Below are positions 23,410 through 35,214 of a DNA stretch of 64,000 nt, one piece after another. The notes beneath the pieces were generated by a model. The model worked only from the letters and a program-made list of their open reading frames with translations, was not told the DNA's origin and made no database searches. Origin of the DNA: Dugong dugon (Eukaryota > Chordata > Mammalia > Sirenia > Dugongidae). The position numbers and the translations under genes were made by a program. Location: the NCBI GenBank assembly GCA_030035585.1, contig CM057477.1, forward strand, positions 59,377,447 to 59,441,446. The letters are read 5' to 3'. The number at the start of each line of letters is the position of its first letter. Position 1 is the stretch's first letter.

Positions 23410-24589
23410 GTTTTATGCAAAGCAGTAACATGATTTCAGAAAGATTAAGTTAGAAGTAAATGTAAAGTAGTTGAAGGACAGAGAGAAACAAGACAGGAAA
23501 TGGAAAGCTTCTAATTCATTAATCTGCCTATAAAAAGATAAGAGTCCTACAGTAAGGTTATAGCAACAAGAATGGAAAGAAAGGATGAAACAAATGTTTC
23601 AAAGGACTTGGCAACTGGCTGGATATGAGAAAGAAGGAAGAAGTGAAGATAAGACCAACTCAGCCAGTGAGGCCTCCCTGAACCACTTTATTTAGAATCA
23701 CATGTCCTCCCCATTTCATTCCTATCCCTCTTTCAGCTTGAAGGATCTTCGTGGGTTATTACCCTTTCATATAATATATATTTTGTTCTTTCACTTGTAT
23801 TGTCTATCTTCCCTCACTTAGATGTTAGTTCCGTGATGGCAGGGGTTTTTGTTTGACAGTATCAAAAATTAAATATTATTCAGCAGTTTGCACATTTAAA
23901 ACCTAGGACCAGGAAAGATTCCTATTTTAACCAGGGAAAATGTTTGACAAATGATTCTAACCAAAGGGTTCTCATAACAAGCGTCCTATTAAACCCGAAG
24001 GCAACTTTCTAGGGAAGGACACTGAAATCTCAGTCCAGGCATGATACTGAATTCATGCTTCACACTTCATTCCAGTGATCAGTAAGGGTTCCTCATGAAT
24101 CTGAATAGCAACTCTCCCAGTTGATAGCATCAAAATACTTTGCAAAATATCCAGTGTTAAAAAATCAGAACTAAGCTTTATGTTGTGCCATTTAAGTGTT
24201 GAACAAAGGGTTGGTTTATGTCTGCTCTTACATTATTATCAATTAAAAATTGAGGATGTACTTTAATTTAAATATTGCTAATGTATTTAACATTTATAAT
24301 ATCAAATTTCTAACTGCATTTTTATCTTGCAAACAAGGTGAGGATGTGAAGCACATTCCCTTAGTTACCACGGTTTACCAAGCGTATACCTCAAAGGGTT
24401 TGCTGTTTTAGCATGATTAAGAATACCTTGGCTTAAAAAAATGAAAATGCAGAACAGATACTATTTAAAAATCTTTTTCTCTTTTTTCCTCTTAAGGAAT
24501 TATTTCTTTTATGAAAATGTAACATGTTCTCAGGGAGTGAAACTCTAGGGAGAATCTGTCAATAAATTAATAATTAATTCATCAATTTA
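23410..24589. other. Intron, unique sequence
   Basis: VWA8 intron. No named element or convincing exon seen. Confidence 0.5.
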
Positions 24590-24860
24590 TTTATTTATCA
24601 AACATTTGTGAAGTGTCTACCATGTGCTAGGTACCAGACTGGGAAACAGCCATAAAAGAATGAACACGACCCAGCCTCAAGGAGGTCAAATACTAATGGG
24701 GAAGATATAAAAAAGATACAACTGTGAAGGGTCAACATCAGAAGTATATGCCAAGTGTCATGAAAAGTAAGGTGGAGACAGAGGTTACATTTGCCTAAAA
24801 GGGGCTGAGAGAGACCTGACGAAATAGAGAGCATGAGGGTAAGTAGAATGGAAGAAAGCA
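24590..24860. repeat. Old interspersed repeat, family not assigned
   Basis: Begins with the common mammalian phrase ttatcaaacatttgtgaagt then ctaccatgtgctagg, also seen at 25132, 35125 and 55310. It is old; I could not settle the family. Confidence 0.45.
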
Positions 24861-25131
24861 CAGTCCAGACATTCTCTTAAGCAGAGACATTTGAGTGTAT
24901 GCTGGAGTTAGAAAACAGCAGGAAGCTATATGTGGGTAGAGCTGAGGGTGCGTCTAGAGAGGCTGTAGGAAACGCAGCTGGAAAAGCAGCTTAGGGTCAG
25001 ATGGAACTCGGCACGCATGCTTAGGAGGCATCCTTGAGTCTGCAGGGAAAAAGACAACCTCTCAGCAGTTTTAAAGGAGAGGAAAGACGTAGGAAATGGA
25101 TTTAAGAAAGATCCGCCAGGAACAATACGGG

Positions 25132-25600
25132 AGATTCATTCATTCATTTATTTAACAGATATTTGTTGAACACCTACTATGTACCAAGCAAAGTTCCAAG
25201 TGCTAGAGGTATACAGCGTGGAACAAGACAAATTAAAAACCCCTGCCATCACAGAGCTAGCATCTAAATGAGGGGAGGTAGACAATAAAAAAGGAATCAG
25301 TGAAACATATACTATATCAAAAATAATAAGCCCTATGACGACTGATAGGAATGAAGTCGGGAGGAAATATAAGTCTAAATAGAGTGTGTCAGGAAGACCT
25401 CACTGAAAAGGAGACATCTGAGCAAAAGTTACATGAGGTGAGGGAGCAAACATCCAGCTATTTGGGGAAGAGCAATCTAGCCAGAGAAATACCAACATCC
25501 AGCTATTTGGGGACGAGCAATCTAGCCAGAGAAATACCAAAGGGCGAAGACGGTGAGGCAGGCACTAGCGTGTTCAAGGAACACTGAAGAGAAGAGTGTA
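25132..25600. repeat. Old interspersed repeat with a 45-bp tandem duplication
   Basis: Starts attcattcatttatttaaca, then caaagttccaagtgctagag, of the same family as 24590. Within it, 25449-25493 and 25494-25538 are two copies of a 45-bp unit that differ at one position (ggggaag against ggggacg). Confidence 0.75.
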
Positions 25601-25667
25601 GCTGGAAAAGAATGAGTAAGGGTGAAAGCAGTGGAGATGAAGTCCCGGAGGTAATTAATAAGGGACC

Positions 25668-26280
25668 TGTGGTAGCTGGAAAATGCACACTCTACAAGAT
25701 GTCCACATTCGAATTCCTGGAACCTATGAATGTTATCCTATACAGAAAAAATTGACTTCATAGATTTCAGTAAGCTAAGGATCTAGAGGTGAGGATATTA
25801 TCCTCCTATGTGGGTGGGTCCTAAATACAATTATATGTATCCTTATAAAGAGCCAGGCAGAGGAGACTTGACACAGACACACAGAGAAGAAGGTGACGTG
25901 AAGACGGATGCAGAGATCAGACTGATGAGACCACAGGCCAGTGAATGCTGGCAGCCATCAGAAAATGGAAGAGGAAAGGAATGGATTCTACCCTAGAGCC
26001 TCCAACACTGATTTTGGAATTTTGGTTTCCAGAACTGTGAGAGAATAAATTTCTGTTGTGTTAAGGCACCAAAATCAAACCCGTTGCCATCGAGTCAATA
26101 CCGACTCATAACGACCCTATAGGACAGAGTAGAACTGTCCCATGAGGTTTCCAAGAACTGGCGGATTTGAACGGTCGATCTTTTGGTTAGCAGCAAAACT
26201 CTTAACCACTGCGCCACTAGGGCTCCTTTAAGGCACCAGTTTGTGCTAATTTGTTATAGCAGCCACAGGGAGCTAATACA
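25668..26280 (+). mobile_element. MLT1-like LTR fossil (MaLR), solo, with nested SINE
   Basis: LTR-like unit from tgtggtagctgg to gggagctaataca. It includes a ccagaactgtgagagaataa polyadenylation region. It is old and broken by a SINE at 26072-26227. No internal region adjoins it. Confidence 0.75.
26072..26227 (-). mobile_element. AfroSINE inserted in an LTR fossil
   Basis: Antisense copy flanked by a perfect 11-bp direct repeat, ttaaggcacca (26061-26071 and 26228-26238), with LTR sequence on both sides. Confidence 0.95.
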
Positions 26281-26689
26281 GGGTCACATGGTACATGTAT
26301 TATTGGGCAGAGTGCAGTCAAGAGGAAATCACAATATTCCAGGAAAAAGATAATGAAATTCAATAGCAGGACAGTCTCTGAGAATAGATAAGAGAACATA
26401 TGAGACATCAAGATGCTAAATTGGTGAAATTTGCTTTCAGGTTGAACGGAAATAGTGGGAAAACAAGGAATCAATAATGATGTCAATGTTTCCAGTTTAG
26501 GAAATTAGGTAGACGTATTATTAACAAAGTTAGTAAATAGAACCAGGAATAGGAACAGATTTAAAGGAGAGATACAGTTTAGTTGTATAAGGGAAGTTGA
26601 ATTTACAGTGAGAATTTCTAGCTGATAAGTGAAAAAAGCTAACATTTATTAAGTACCTACTAAGGGGAAAAGTCTTTACATCATATATT

Positions 26690-27040
26690 TTCTTTTTTTC
26701 CCAGATACATTAATTTTTATTGTTGTAAAAATATATATAAAGCAACATTTGCCAATTCAACATTTTTCAGGTATACAATTTGGTGATATTAATTACAGTA
26801 ATTATGTTGTGCAACCATCACCCATAACTGTTGCCGAATTTCCCATCACCATAAACAGAAACTCACCGTTTCCCAAACAATGGCTCCCCTCCCCCACACC
26901 CCTGGTAACTACTAATAAACTTTGGTCTCTATACATCTGCCTATTCTTGTTATTTCACATAAAGTGAGATCATATAATATTTGTCCTTTTGTGACTTATT
27001 TCACTCAGCACAATTCAAGCCATTACTTAAAAAAATCATT
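26690..27040 (-). mobile_element. L1 3' UTR fragment, old
   Basis: Antisense L1 3' end: taatttttattgttgtaaaa, then gttgtgcaaccatcaccc, then tgtccttttgtgacttattt. The pattern is typical of L1MA/MB-type 3' ends. Confidence 0.85.
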
Positions 27041-27530
27041 TAAAAAAATAATGGCTCAAATTACACATTTTCAGTTTTAATCACTGAAACCTCCTTATGA
27101 GGTAGACAGCATTGTTTCCATTTAACAGATGAAAAAATAACTGAGACTCAGAGTTAGGCAGTGACAGCCCTTGATCTTTCCAACATGTCACACTGGAATG
27201 AAAAGACAGTTAGAAACAGAGCATCAGTCAGAAAAGTCACGAGCTGAAGATAAAAATGTCGGCATTAACTTTTAGGTGGTAGATGAACCTGTGAAAATAG
27301 ATGAGAGTGCTCAGTACAGGAGACAGAGGGAGCGGGGCCGAACATCAAGCACTCCAAAACAGCAAAGAGCTGTTTTCTATGACATCAGCCATGAGGAGCT
27401 GGAGAAAATGGTAAAATCATTAAAAGATTAAAATATACACATAGGATGAAGCATAGGATAAGGGATAAAATTATCAGCTTAAAAAATAGATTTTCAAGTA
27501 ACAGCACGTCAACAAAAAACCCAGACTTAC

Positions 27531-27608
27531 CATTGGGTCCTGTGTCTCTCTGAGTTTGTGTGTAAATGATAGTAATTTGTCCAAAGCTTCCTGAGGTATA
27601 TTTGGGAC
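27531..27608 (-). CDS. VWA8: VWA8 coding exon (fourth in this window), 26 codons, phase 0-0
   Basis: This exon encodes exactly 26 codons, beginning VPNIPQEALDKLLSF and ending RETQDPM. It is flanked by an AAATAG acceptor and a GTAAGT donor. Both borders fall between codons, so skipping it would keep the frame. It matches the helical segment after the Walker B/sensor-1 half of the second AAA module in VWA8. The final Met is Thr in the human sequence as I remember it; ACG to ATG is a single transition at a former CpG. A poor-complexity L1 3' end begins about 200 bases further 5' in the intron (27812). Confidence 0.95.
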
Positions 27609-27811
27609 CTATTTTATGAGGGAATTAAAGAAAACCAGAAAGAGTAAATTGGAATATCTGACCAATCCATCAGAAATTATGGCTACTAAGCAAACAATAT
27701 GAGAATTAAATTTTTAGAAAATCCCAGAGTATAACACATTTACCTCATGAATAAAGTTGCTTACTCAACTTTCAGGAAACATTTAAGCCACTGCTTTCTC
27801 CCTTCCGTTTT

Positions 27812-28660
27812 CTTTTTTAATTTGTTTGTGTGTGTGTGTGTGTGTTTTCTGTGAAAGTTTACACAGCAAATTAAGTTCCCATTTAACAATTTCTATACAA
27901 ATTGTTAAGTAACATTGGTTACATTTTTCACAGTGTGTCAACATTCTCTTATTTCTGTTCTAGTTGTTCCGTAGCCAGTGCTCTAGCTTCCCTGCCCCTC
28001 CCCACTTACTGTCTCATCTTTGCTTTATAGTAAATGTTGACCATTTGGTCTCAGATAGAAGATTTTTTACAGGGGCACAGTACTCATGGGTGATATTCTT
28101 TATTTTATGAGCCAATTTGTTATTTAGCTGAAAGGTGACCTTTGGTAGTAGCTTCAGTTCAAAGTAAAGAGTATCTCAGGGTGACAGTCTTGGGTGGCGG
28201 GGGGGGGGGGGGGGGGGAGGGTCCTCTAGTCTCAACCAGTCCAGTAAGCCTGGACTTTTAAGAATTTGAGTCTTGTTCTACATTCTTCTCCCATTCTATC
28301 AGGATCCATCTATTGTGGCCCTGACCAGAATGGTTGGTAGTGATAGTCAGGCACCATTTAGTGCTTCTGGTCTCAGAATAGATGAGGCTGTGGTTATTAT
28401 AGACCATTAGTCCTACAGATTAGTTTCTTCTCTGAGTCTTTGGTTTCCTTCTTTTTCTTTTGTTCCGGAAGAGTAGAGACCAATAGTCGTATCTTAGATG
28501 GCCACTCACAAGCTTTTAAGATCCCAGACATTGCTCACCAAACTAGCATGCAGAACAGACTTTATGAGCTATATTACGCCAGTTGACCGAGTGGTCTCAT
28601 GAGACTATGGTCCTAAGCCTTCAAACCCAGTAAACCACTCCCATGAGGTGTATGGGAATG
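27812..28660 (-). mobile_element. L1 3' UTR, 5'-truncated
   Basis: Antisense copy starting at a (gt)n stretch (27826-27845), then gtgaaagtttacacagcaaa, and running to caccaaactagcatgcagaa and beyond. It contains a G19 run at 28199-28217. It lies in the intron 5' of the VWA8 exon at 27531-27608. Confidence 0.82.
28199..28217. repeat. Poly(G) run, G19
   Basis: Nineteen uninterrupted G within an antisense L1 3' UTR. Its length may be a sequencing or assembly estimate. Confidence 0.9.
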
Positions 28661-28689
28661 TCTAAGAAGTATCCGTAGCTGTGCCCCCA

Positions 28690-28845
28690 TGTGCTTTATT
28701 ATATATACAAACATATATGCACATAGACACATACATGATATATACATATGCATATAGACACACCTATACATGCATACATATACATATAACTACCTACATA
28801 CATATATACATACATACCTACCTATGTAACCACACATATTTTTTT
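28690..28845. repeat. Degenerate (CATA)n / (CA)n low-complexity tract
   Basis: About 150 bp of interleaved cata, tacata and caca units. It gives spurious open frames rich in Tyr, Thr, His and Ile. Confidence 0.85.
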
Positions 28846-29194
28846 GTTTTCTCATTAAGAATCAGGAAATTTAAACCAAGTCACTCTTCTCTGTGTATAA
28901 CTCCATCATCAGGATAAAAAAGAAGGGAGCCTTTAACTAAATTAAAAATGGCACGTAATATACCCATAAAAAACTTCAGCATGAATTTTAACACTCTAAT
29001 TTTGGCATTTTCTTATGAAATCCAAATTCCTTTATTTCATAGAAATCTTACATATATGTCCACTAAGTGACATCAGGCATCCTTGTAGAAAGAATAGATA
29101 CTCAAGCTGTCTTTTTTCACAGACTTAAAACCCCAAGTGGCATGACCAACATATCAATGAGCTTTGAAGAATAGGTGCCCAAACAGCATACAGT

Positions 29195-29315
29195 AATTGT
29201 TTTTAACTGTAACAAATCTTAAAGTAATTAAATGTTTAATTTAATTAAACTAGAAGAATTATAATATAAACTATAATAAGTTAAAATTTTTAATTTAAAA
29301 ATATCATAAAGAGAT
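29195..29315 (+). repeat. AT-rich repeat, first copy of a direct pair
   Basis: Starts gtttttaactgtaacaaatc and ends near aaaatttttaatttaaaaat. A diverged second copy in the same orientation is at 31368-31470. Confidence 0.6.
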
Positions 29316-29399
29316 GTCAGAACAATGACTGGTATAAAGTGACCATTTCAAAAGTACACTACTCAGGGCTGCTTTGGTCATTTAAATGAGTGGAACTTT

Positions 29400-29610
29400 T
29401 TTTCATTCTAAGGCCTATTTAGTACATACATTATCTCATTTATTAATTAAATCAATCTTGTGATGTAAGAAGTAGTATTATTATCCCCATTTTCAGATGA
29501 AGAAACTATGGTTAAACAATTTATCCAAATCTACAAGATAATAAGCAGTGGATTTGGCGATTAGAGCCAAGTTGTTTAAATCCTATAGTTCCTTATCCAC
29601 AACCATGCTC
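29400..29610 (-). repeat. MIR SINE remnant
   Basis: Antisense MIR: ttattatccccattttcaga, then gaagaaactatggttaaaca. Confidence 0.75.
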
Positions 29611-29851
29611 ATAATAAGACCTAAAATTAACCAGTTCGTTCAGGTATCTCAAAGGGGTTAAAAGTGCAGTTGTGTAAAAAGTTCATTATTAATGATCCAG
29701 AACAACAGGGCCCAATAGAACTTTCTGTGATGATGGCAATGTTCTATATCTATACTGTCCAATATGGCAGCCCCCATGTGACTACTGAACACTTGAAATG
29801 CGACTGAGAAACTGAATTTTTAATTTTATTTAATGAAGCCAGTGACTATCG

Positions 29852-30062
29852 TGAGAAGTCCATGTACAGCAGTGCTTAAAGCACTCACTGCTAACCAAAA
29901 GGTCAGTGGTTTGAAACTACCAGTGGCTCTGCTGGAGAAGATGTGGCAGTCTGCTTCCATAGAGATTACAGCCTTGGAAACTCTATGGGACAGTTCTACT
30001 CTGCCCTATAAGGGTTGCAATGAGTCAGAATCGACTTGATGGGCAGTGGGTTTGGGTTTTTT
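29852..30062 (+). mobile_element. AfroSINE, long form
   Basis: Sense copy with a degenerate head, aaaggtcagtggtttgaaac in the B-box region, and tgagtcagaatcgacttgat at the tail, followed by a T-rich end. Confidence 0.9.
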
Positions 30063-30302
30063 TTTTTGTTTGTTTGTTTAGTATCTATTGTATTGAACAG
30101 CACAGATCCAGAACTCTAAAAATGCCAAACACAATGTGAGGGAGTCAAGACTACTTAGTACTGTCTACAGAATCTAAGGATTTAAAATATATCTGGCCTC
30201 CCTTTACAGTAGGAATTTAAAATAGTTACTGTGGTTGAATATAAAATGAAAAGAAATTCCAAAACTGTCTCCACGTGAGGAAAGGGAAGAGAAGGATTAC
30301 AT

Positions 30303-30503
30303 CAGTGGTTCTCAACATGTGGTCCCCAAAATGTGGTCCCAGACTAGCAGCCCAGCATAACCTGAGAACTTGTTAGAAATGCAAATTCTCATGTACCACC
30401 CTAAACCTACCGACTCAAAAACTCCAGAGATGGGGCCCGGCAATCTGTGTATTGCCAAGTCCTCCAGATGATTCTGAAAAATGATAAAAGTTTGAGAACC
30501 AGT
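30303..30503 (+). mobile_element. MER5A-like hAT (Charlie) non-autonomous DNA transposon
   Basis: Ends are cagtggttctcaacatgtgg and its inverted partner gtttgagaacca. The interior has gaacttgttagaaatgcaaa and ccagagatggggcc. Confidence 0.88.
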
Positions 30504-30643
30504 AGCTTACCTCATTATATGAGGAAACTGGGAAATAATATGGAGAAAAAGCCAGAAATTTCCAACTCTGCTCCAGCACGTGTCAGAGAGCCTTAAAAAG
30601 AAAATAGGTCAAGGCAATAGGCTGGAGCTGGCCTCACTCTTAC

Positions 30644-30812
30644 CATTTCCTTAATCACTTGGATTTCTTCACCTTTGACCAGTGGTTTCATGTAATGGAA
30701 AAAGAACATGGTTAAGAATTCTGGTCCCAGCCACTGCTGTGCAGTGCTTCCAATAACAGGGGGCTCTGCCAAGGCGATGATTCTGAAGGATGGGTGGATA
30801 GGAAAAATGGAT
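30644..30812 (-). CDS. VWA8: VWA8 coding exon (third in this window), sensor-1 strand of AAA module
   Basis: After one base that completes an Arg codon, this exon encodes 56 codons beginning SIFPIHPSFRIIALAEPPV and ending EEIQVIKEM. The acceptor is CTTATAG and the donor GTAAGA. The segment HPSFRIIALAEPP corresponds to the sensor-1 strand of AAA_5/MoxR/midasin-type ATPases (pattern xFRhhATxNP). Here the usual Asn position reads Glu, and I remember the same in human VWA8, so it appears to be a family trait rather than damage. The exon continues through the hydrophobic FLTMFFFHYMKPL segment typical of the helix after the catalytic core. No interruption is seen. A MER5A-like element lies 140 bases downstream of the donor, at 30303-30503. 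Confidence 0.97.
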
Positions 30813-32939
30813 CTATAAGAGAAAGAAATCAGAAAACATAATCTTACACATTAGAAATTAAGTCACGGTAGCTAAAGCCTAGGCAATGATAAGCTGTATT
30901 ACCATACTGTTAATATAGTCAAAGCTATTATCCAAAGAATGAGCTTTGGAAAAAAGTCAGAACATTCTAAGACCTAAGATTAAAGCAAAAAAAGATCACC
31001 TACTAATATATGTTATACCATTTTTACTGATGAAGCTCTATCCTTAGCACAAACCACTGTTTATTTAGTATGTTGTTGTACCTACGTTTTCTCTATAGTC
31101 CTTTGAAATAAAATCTCATCCAGTTCATATTCATTACATGGATCCCTTTCTTTATTCAAAAATCCACTCAAAATCTCCTGTCCTGCAAGGAATTCATTCT
31201 ACATCAATTATAGAAAAACCAAGAAGTATGATTCAGGGTGAGGAGAGTTTTCATAATACAGAAAAATTGAGCAGCATAAGGAGTTGGATTAAATTTTTTC
31301 TGCCAAGATCTTCAGAAAAACAAACATATAGGCAAATAACTGAACAGTTGCCACATAATACACACTTGTTTTTTTAACTATAACAAATCTTAACTTATTT
31401 AATTGAATTAGAACAAATTTTAATATAAATGACAATAAATCTAAAATTTTAATTTAAAAAGATCAGAAATGGACTATCCATTACCATTAACTAGTAAGTG
31501 ATTTGGCAGATAGAATACCAGGAGGTAGAACGTGTGGAGAGAATCAGACAAATACCCTGAAGATTTCAGATAAGGAAAAGTCCCATAAGTACAACAGGTA
31601 GATCCACCTAGTCCCTGATTTCATGGTCTGTAATTTTAGAAGCCCACACCATAATTTACAGGCTGGGGAAAGTACTTTTTAGAAATGGTCATACAAAAAG
31701 CCTGAATGAATCGGTAAAAGTTACCAGATATAATTTCATTTCTGTAGGTAGAAAAAAAGACACTTATTTACAGATGGCCAAGCAGGGCACAGGCAGTAAT
31801 GAGTCTAAAGAAGTTGTTCTAGGGAAAGAGGGGAGGATAACAACAGGGACAGTGCCCGCCAAGTCCTGAGGTTAGCAGAGTCCCTCAGAATTTCTAGTAA
31901 TTAGACAGTCATAGCAGAAACTGGGCACAGAAAATCGTGTGATCTGAAATCTAAAGGGAGTGCTTATTCAATTTTCCACTTCTGCCAAGTGATCTGCTAT
32001 AATCAGAAATCTCTGTTTCATGGCCCAGCACGAGATGTTGATGGATTCATCCCTGATCCTCCTCTTCTAATTGGGACAGAAGAAGGTGGGAGAGACGGGG
32101 ACTGGTTTGACTGCACAGATTAAAGCTACAGATTAGTTTCTCACTCAAGATAGTGAGAGAAACCAAGCCAGAAAATAAAAGCCAAAATACAACAGACAAG
32201 TCAAAGGGTAAATCCAATTTACATCCTTAAACCAAAGGATCAAGAAGCAGGTCCCACAGCTGAGCTGCTACCCAAAGAAAAGCAATTACCATGAGAGCGA
32301 GCTAGGTGGTTTGAATTTCAATAAGGTGAAGATCATTGCCTAGGACATACTCAGTCTGTGGCTTGCTTCTAGATGTTACCTGTAACAGGTTATCTGAGTG
32401 AGCTGGCCAAATTTAAAGGCACAGTTTCTGATGCGTTGGGCAGAAAAGTATACACCGACTTCAAAAACAGTCACCAAGCTACTGAATAAAAGGATGAGAA
32501 GGACCTTTTTGTTAGCTAGGTTCTCTCCAAAGGCATCCTTACATATAAATGGGTCATATGGAAAGGTTCCCTAAGTCAGAGAGAGAGCTCGGTACTCCTG
32601 AGGGTCTGCCAGGTAGTTTGGGGTGATCTAACATAGAGAGGGGGGCAATATAAAGGCTGAAGGACCAGTAAATAATTGAGAATTAGGAAATAAGCATTCA
32701 CTGACACTTAAAATCAAGATTAACTTTAATTTTACTAGAATTTAATAACAACCAGAATACATACACAAATGAAACTAAAGAAATGGCTTAACTTCAGATA
32801 AATAGATATTGTTTCCTGAAGACACCTCCAAAGATTTAAAAAGCAAAAAAGGACTTTTCTATAGGTTAAAAAAGATTTAAAAGACAAAAATATTGGGGTC
32901 AATAATGTTTTTGTGGGAATAAGTGTAAATTTTTAGAGA
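30813..32939. other. Intron, unique sequence with one AT-rich repeat copy
   Basis: VWA8 intron upstream of the exon at 30644-30812. It contains the second AT-rich copy (31368-31470). The open frame at 31138-31377 has no recognised homologue and no splice support. Confidence 0.5.
31368..31470 (+). repeat. AT-rich repeat, second copy of a direct pair
   Basis: gttttttaactataacaaat to taatttaaaaagatcag; similar to 29195-29315 with small indels. Neighbouring sequence is not shared. Confidence 0.55.
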
Positions 32940-33325
32940 GTATTTTCTAATGCTTCTCAACAATACAAAGGAACGTTCTATTGATAGACGCAATGACACG
33001 GATGAATCTCAAAATAATTATGCTGACAAAAAAGCATATCTACGGTATGAGTCCATTTATATAAAACTAGAACATAGAGCTAGCTGTAGTGACCAGAAGC
33101 CAATCAATGGTTCCCTGTGGAAGGGAGAGAAGGCGCAAATGGGCAGGGGAAGGGGTTACATACAAAGGGGTTCCAGGGTACTTTTAGGAGTTATAGTTAT
33201 ATACCCTGATTACGGTGATAGTTTCCCAGGTGTATACAAATGTCAAAAATTATCAAATGGTACACTTTACACATGTACAGTTTATTGGATGTCAATTAAA
33301 CCTCAACAAAGCTATTATAAAAAGA
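32940..33325 (+). mobile_element. L1 3' end, old (L1MB/MC-type)
   Basis: Sense L1: gacacggatgaatctcaaaa, then tatgctgacaaaaaagcata and ggatgtcaattaaacctcaa, the standard ending of old L1 3' UTRs. The 133-residue open frame here is an accident of this repeat. Confidence 0.88.
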
Positions 33326-33796
33326 AAAAGAAAGACCTCGATAAACTCTAGTCTTTTGAAAGGAATTATACAGTACATTTTTGTTGAATTTGTATATTAA
33401 GGAACTTGAGAGAACAATATAGAAGGTTTCTCTAAAGACGTCAACCAAGTACTGGCACAGGATTTTATAATTAGCCTTCCATACTGTAATAGTAATATTT
33501 CAATTCAGAGCCTAGAGGTTATGCAGCTCTGTACACAGTCCATATTTCCCCTTTTATTCTATGCAATATAAAAAATTGCATGGACACATTCTTTACTCAT
33601 CTTTATACCAACACGGCCTAGTATAACTGTCACTGCAAGAAACTTTCTGAAGGCCTTTGGTGGCAGGGACAAAAGAAAGGAAGTGAGAAGAACCAAAAAG
33701 AATGGTCTCCCACCTGAAAGTAGAGCTGTTAGTCTAAATCTGTGTTAAATGAATTTGTCAGAGGAGGTGTATTCTCTCTATCAAAAAGACAAACCC

Positions 33797-33798
<2 letters not shown>

Positions 33799-33835
<37 letters not shown>
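33799..33835. repeat. (CA)n microsatellite
   Basis: About 18 uninterrupted CA units. Confidence 0.97.
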
Positions 33836-33836
<1 letters not shown>

Positions 33837-33917
33837 AAAGTAATTACATCCTTCAGGGGCACAGAGTTTAAAACAGTACATGACCATAAAAATACTCTAG
33901 TAACTAGTCCTAGGCAA

Positions 33918-34025
33918 GGCAGAGTCCTGACAACATTCAAGTGACAGGCTCCAGCTATTCCTGAGGCCTAACTACATCCTTGCCCTTCCTTTGAATATAT
34001 GCAATACCAATAAATTCCTTTTTGA
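33918..34025 (+). mobile_element. LTR-like remnant, first of a direct pair
   Basis: gcagagtcctgacaacattc to ccaataaattcctttttg, with a polyadenylation-signal-like end. It matches 35215-35310 in the same orientation. It is probably the end of an old ERVL-type LTR. Old and broken. Confidence 0.5.
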
Positions 34026-35124
34026 AAATCGCAATTTACTTAAGGCTCTTTGTTATAAGAATTGAACACAAAGATATGGGAGTAAAATTCTGGATCTGTC
34101 TTGAATTTGTTAAAAATTTACATGGCCTAATTTGCTAGCAAAGAAACACTTAGGTTTCTTGGGGTTAGGAGAGAACTCTCAGACCCTAATTGTCTTCAAA
34201 CATGGGTAAGAGTAAACAGGGTTCAGAGAATCTAACTGATCAAGAATTGTACCCAAATGTCCAGTTATGGTTCACTGCTGATCAGTAAAGACTGAGAAAT
34301 TATAATTTTCAATGATCTATAGCAACTAATAAAAATATAATACTCAATAAAAAGGCAGAAACACTTTGAGTACATATAATTAAGAGTAGGCCACTAATCT
34401 TTATTGCTTCCCTGAGATAACCAGAAGCACTTTCTTGACAAAATAAACCGTTAGTAACTCACAGAAACTCTCACCCCCTCATCTATGCTCTGACCAATAG
34501 CAGGAAGGGCACATTTAGCAGTCTATAGTATTTGAACTCCAGCTTTCCCCAAAGAAGTTTTTCTCATCAAAGGAAGCAGTTCTATCTTGGTTCTTATTTC
34601 CTGTGAGAAATGCAGGCATGGTGTCTGGTGTGTATGGCCATCATACTATTTCTAACCATGAAGTCCATGGTACTCCTGGTGACTGGCAACATTAGAAGGA
34701 AAGTCTCTAACATTTTTTAAGCTAACATTTCTGAAACTGTTTCTAAGGGTATATCAGGCATGTGATAACTTGCAAAGTGTATGAAAGCCCACAGAGCCCT
34801 CTGGAAATACTCAAGGTAATGAGCTTAGCAAAGAATTAGTATACAGTGAAGGTTGGCAAAGGAGTCAAACAATTGCTTAGAAACTGAGTTTCACACCGCG
34901 AAGCTGGAAGGATGGATAGCCCACTGCCAGCAGCTGTTAGTTATGAGAATTTTATGCTATCAGATTTGTCAGTAAAAGGTAGATATTCAGTTAGACTGGT
35001 ATCAAAGTATTCCTAACTGGTAGGTTTATAAAAGGAAACACTGCAAGCTCAGAAGGTCAGCTAAAACCGGACTGATAGCATATTACCTTTACCTTGAGCT
35101 TCCCAGAATTTATCCTAGGTTAGC
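34026..35124. other. Intron between two LTR-like remnants
   Basis: No named element recognised. If the flanking pieces are paired LTR remnants, part of this could be decayed internal sequence. I see no coding similarity. Confidence 0.4.
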
Positions 35125-35214
35125 ATTTATTCATTCATTCAAATACATTTACTAAGTGGTCTACTCTGTGCCAGGTATTGTGACATTGGAAACAAAGAGA
35201 TAAAGTACAGAAGC
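35125..35214. repeat. Old interspersed repeat fragment
   Basis: atttattcattcattcaaat then tctgtgccaggtattgtgac; the start of the same family as 24590. Confidence 0.5.

Noticed and set aside
28681-28917. His/Tyr/Thr-rich open frame.
   Set aside because: It is the translation of a (CATA)n low-complexity tract.
31138-31377. 79-residue open frame with ordinary-looking composition.
   Set aside because: No homologue recognised; it runs into the AT-rich repeat and has no promoter or splice context.
32950-33351. 133-residue open frame.
   Set aside because: The DNA is an old sense L1 3' UTR; the frame is accidental.
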